From: Hymenobacter monticola
GTDB taxonomy: Bacteria > Bacteroidota > Bacteroidia > Cytophagales > Hymenobacteraceae
Assembly: GCF_022811645.1 (NCBI RefSeq)
Contig: NZ_CP094536.1
Coordinates: 56,138-120,137, forward strand
Direction of reading: 5' to 3'
Length of the DNA stretch: 64,000 nt
The notes below the pieces were generated by a model, which saw only the letters and a program-made list of their open reading frames with translations, did no database searches and had not been told where the DNA came from. Below, one piece after another: positions 61,847-64,000 of the stretch (the stretch's first letter is position 1; each line of letters begins with the position of its first letter). Position numbers and translations under genes: made by a program.

Positions 61847-62356
61847 TCATCCGCCACCGGCGGCCTGAAACGGCGGCCATTTACCAGCAACCGCGTTGGT
61901 AATTGTCGACCAGCATCGACTGGGTGTACTGCAAAGACGCACCGGGTGCTGGACTATGAGCCATGCCATGCGGTGCAGCCGGCGTTGGAGCGGGCTACGT
62001 AGGGGGGGCAGCAGCGTCCAGGTATACCCGGCGCTAGCGGCTGGTGCGTGTCGCGGCTCAAACCAGTCCCGATAGGCCGTCGTCAGCCGGTCGACCACAA
62101 TGGCCAGTCGCTTGGTCTCACCGGCGCGCAACACCCAGATGTGGGCGCTGCCGCAGCCGACCTCGTAGCCGACACGCAGCAGCTATTTCACCGCCTCCGC
62201 CAGCCCGCGTATATAGGCCGTGTGGGTGTGGGCCTGCACGTGCCGGCGCAGGTCCTCCAAGCCGCACTTTTCCGCCGCATCGACTGGTTCTACCTCAATA
62301 GCCAGGTAGGCCTGTTGGGGTGGGAAGAAGCCTGAGATATTGTGAAGTTGGCCCAC
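61847..62356 (-). pseudogene. Possible decayed gene with an internal amber codon
   Basis: On the complement strand a frame can be read from a GTG at 62356 (VGQLHNISGFFPPQQAYLAI), through EVEPVDAAEKCG, to a TAG at 62183-62185. The same frame continues as LLRVGYEVGCGSAHIWVLRA and VDRLTTAYRDWFEPR to 61847. Composition on both sides of the stop is protein-like. I recognise no family. The whole 61701-62534 interval has no other convincing gene. Confidence 0.4.
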
Positions 62357-62534
62357 AGTTCACTACCCAGTTAGAGGCCTTGCTACTGACAGGATAAAAA
62401 CCAGGTACTTGGCACCGCAACCCTCCGTCCCCGGGAACGGTACTATTTCCTAGTGGCCGGCTGTCAGGCGGCACTTAACGCCGCAGCCGCTACAGCCGGC
62501 TTTTCCTTCTTCTAACCCCATATTCCCTCCTTCA

Positions 62535-63329
62535 ATGGCCAACCAAACTGTCCTGATTACCGGCGCCTCCAGCGGCATCGGCTTCGAGCTCGCCCGCTGC
62601 TTTGCCCGCGACGGCTACCGTCTCATCCTCTCGGCCCGCCCCGGCGGCGACCTGGAGCAAGCTGCGCAGAACATCCAGCAGGAATTTGCCGGCGTGCAAA
62701 CCGTTGTTATCCCCGCCGATTTGAGCACCCACGAGGGGCCGCTGCACCTGTTCGAGGAAACCCAGCGCCAAAGCCTGCAGGTGGATGTGCTGGTCAACGA
62801 CGCGGGCTTCGGTGAGGCGGGGCTGTTTGTGGAAACCGACCTGCAGAAAGAAATGGGCATCGTGCACGTGAACGTGCTGGCCCTGATGACGCTCACCAAG
62901 CTGTTTCTGCGCGAGATGACCACCCGCAACGCCGGCAAAATCCTGCAGCTGGGCTCGGTTGTCTCGTTTCTGCCCAATCCGCGCCAGGCCGTGTACGCCG
63001 CCACCAAAGCCTTCGTGCTGAGCTTCTCCGAGGCCCTGCAGCAGGAGCTCAAGGAAATGAAATCCGACGTGACGATGACTATCCTGTGCCCCCCCGCTAC
63101 GGAAACCGACTTTTTCCGCGTGGCCAATGCCGAAGACACCAAGGTGGGCCAAAGCAAGAAAGCCACGGCTCAGGAAGTGGCCGAAGGTGGCTACAAAGGC
63201 CTGCTCAACGGCGACGCCCGGGTGCTGCCCACCTTCGGGGCCAAGATGAACTTTGCCTCCAGCGTGTTCTTCCCCGACTCCATGCTGGCCACCATGATGA
63301 ACCTGCAGATGCAGCCGGAAAGCAAGTAG
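62535..63329 (+). CDS. Short-chain dehydrogenase/reductase (SDR)
   Basis: The 264-aa product is a classical SDR: cofactor motif TGASSGIG (residues about 10-17), NDAG in place of NNAG, catalytic Ser in LGSVVSF, and YAATK with the Tyr and Lys. A Rossmann fold using NAD(P)H to reduce a carbonyl or oxidise an alcohol is expected; the substrate is unknown. It ends with a strong terminator and stands apart from the mobile region. Confidence 0.95.
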   Translation: MANQTVLITGASSGIGFELARCFARDGYRLILSARPGGDLEQAAQNIQQEFAGVQTVVIPADLSTHEGPLHLFEETQRQSLQVDVLVNDAGFGEAGLFVETDLQKEMGIVHVNVLALMTLTKLFLREMTTRNAGKILQLGSVVSFLPNPRQAVYAATKAFVLSFSEALQQELKEMKSDVTMTILCPPATETDFFRVANAEDTKVGQSKKATAQEVAEGGYKGLLNGDARVLPTFGAKMNFASSVFFPDSMLATMMNLQMQPESK

Positions 63330-63350
63330 CAGCACTGCCTTATTGACCGA

Positions 63351-63385
63351 AAAAAAGCCCGGCCAGTATTCTGGCCGGGCTTTTT
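63351..63385. terminator. Bidirectional terminator between SDR and hydrolase genes
   Basis: AAAAAAGCCCGGCCAG (63351-63366) pairs with CTGGCCGGGCTTTTT (63371-63385) with a TATT loop. A- and T-runs on both sides suit both converging genes. Confidence 0.95.
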
Positions 63386-63414
63386 GCGAATCAGCTCGTG
63401 GCCTTTCCGGTCGG

Positions 63415-64000
63415 TCAGCGCCGCCGGCGCAGCAGCCAGAGCGCGCCGGCGACGACCAGTAGCCCGGCGGCAGCGACAGCCGCTCCCGGTAGTGCGCGGG
63501 TCTTCGTCGGCCGCCGGTCGGCTGCGGCAATGTCCTCGTCGCGGAACGACTGCCGGGACACACTTGCCAGAATCAGGCGCACGGTTTCGGCGGGCTGGTC
63601 CCACTGGGGAAAGTGTCCACTGCCGGCAAACCAGTACAGGCGGGCATCGGGAAATGCGGCCAGGGCCCGCGGCGCCTGGCCGGGCAGACACACCCGGTCG
63701 TGCCGCCCCCAGCCAATGACGAGCGGGGCTGGTAAACTGCCTTTTGCGGCGCCCTGTTGTACTTCGCCGTGCGCCAGCGCATCCAGCAATTCCGCAAAGA
63801 CGGGCGTGTGGGCCAGGGTGTGCATTTCTTCCTGCGCCAACTGAGCATCCACGGCCCAGGGCCGGGCCGAAAACTGGGGCAGCAGCGCCGTGCGCCCCGC
63901 CGCCGAGTGCATCAGCGCGGGCATTACCGGCTGCAGGGCCGTCACCAGCTTTTGCGACAGGGCCACAGAATGGTAGAAGAACGGCACCTCCCAGCCTTCC
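63415..64000 (-). CDS. Alpha/beta hydrolase, N-terminus cut by window edge
   Basis: The frame is open from the right edge (EVPFFYHSVALSQ...) to a stop at 63415, so only the C-terminal 190-odd residues are seen. They include the end of an alpha/beta hydrolase fold with the acidic residue in GWGRHDRVCLPG and the catalytic His in GSGHFPQWDQP. The extreme C-terminus is a hydrophobic helix (AAVAAAGLLVVAGALWLLRR) ending in an Arg cluster, an uncommon membrane tail for this family. The nucleophile is outside the window. Confidence 0.88.
   Translation of the reverse strand, partial: EGWEVPFFYHSVALSQKLVTALQPVMPALMHSAAGRTALLPQFSARPWAVDAQLAQEEMHTLAHTPVFAELLDALAHGEVQQGAAKGSLPAPLVIGWGRHDRVCLPGQAPRALAAFPDARLYWFAGSGHFPQWDQPAETVRLILASVSRQSFRDEDIAAADRRPTKTRALPGAAVAAAGLLVVAGALWLLRRRR

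Noticed and set aside
62048..62335. A 95-codon plus-strand frame in the 61701-62534 interval
   Set aside because: The complement-strand reading, although broken by a stop, looks more protein-like; the plus-strand frame has no recognisable feature.

Overview
The window looks like a piece of a high-G+C Bacteroidota genome, most likely Hymenobacter or a close relative (inference). The grounds are the Bacteroidetes-type conjugation set (TraE, F, G, J, K, M, N, O), tandem DUF305 lipoproteins, a TonB-dependent receptor, many TAnnTTTG-type -7 boxes, and no obvious Shine-Dalgarno sequences at most starts. No rRNA, tRNA or CRISPR array was seen.

Layout. (1) 1-5,700: a complement-strand island with a tyrosine recombinase, an 81-aa protein, a Rad50/SMC-like ATPase with a zinc-hook-like CxxC and a C-terminal HEPN-like motif, and a zincin metalloprotease that runs off the left edge. 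It is a candidate undescribed defence or toxin cassette. (2) 5,700-7,900: an A+T-richer stretch with a membrane coiled-coil protein, an overlapping small ORF, and a secreted MORN-like protein. (3) 7,900-24,650: a long complement-strand copper/heavy-metal block holding a multicopper oxidase with a barrel-like tail, a methionine-rich membrane protein, an HMA chaperone, a Cys-rich copper-storage protein, an AraC-type regulator, an RND/adaptor/TolC efflux system and several metal-binding lipoproteins. (4) 24,650-34,800: a plus-strand copper block holding a CopA ATPase, a cupredoxin, an HMA-AraC regulator, two DUF305 lipoproteins, a TonB receptor and a DUF4396 protein, then a second HMBD protein on the complement strand. 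(5) 34,950-39,000: a nuclease gene broken by an amber codon, an Mrr-like nuclease, and a hipBA toxin-antitoxin pair with an elaborate operator. (6) 39,000-55,800: a conjugative element with a complement-strand tra operon and a divergent plus-strand accessory run (tandem small paralogs, a toprim/primase-like protein, an ArdC-like antirestriction protein, an HTH protein). (7) 55,800-64,000: two histidine kinases, a response regulator, small accessory proteins, a decayed gene, an SDR oxidoreductase and a truncated alpha/beta hydrolase.

The most coherent signal is regulatory. Nine copies of a two-part site, AAATTATGCAAG followed 21 bp later by TGTAAA-like sequence, lie upstream of eight copper-block genes. 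Where a -7 box can be recognised, the second half ends 20-21 nt before it in five of the promoters. Two AraC-family proteins in the window carry HMA-like N-termini and are the natural candidates to bind it. The copper genes would then form one local regulon: outer-membrane uptake (TonB), cytoplasmic chaperone, storage and sensor, P-type export, and periplasmic oxidation and binding. The RND efflux operon (14,413-24,012) carries no copy of this site.
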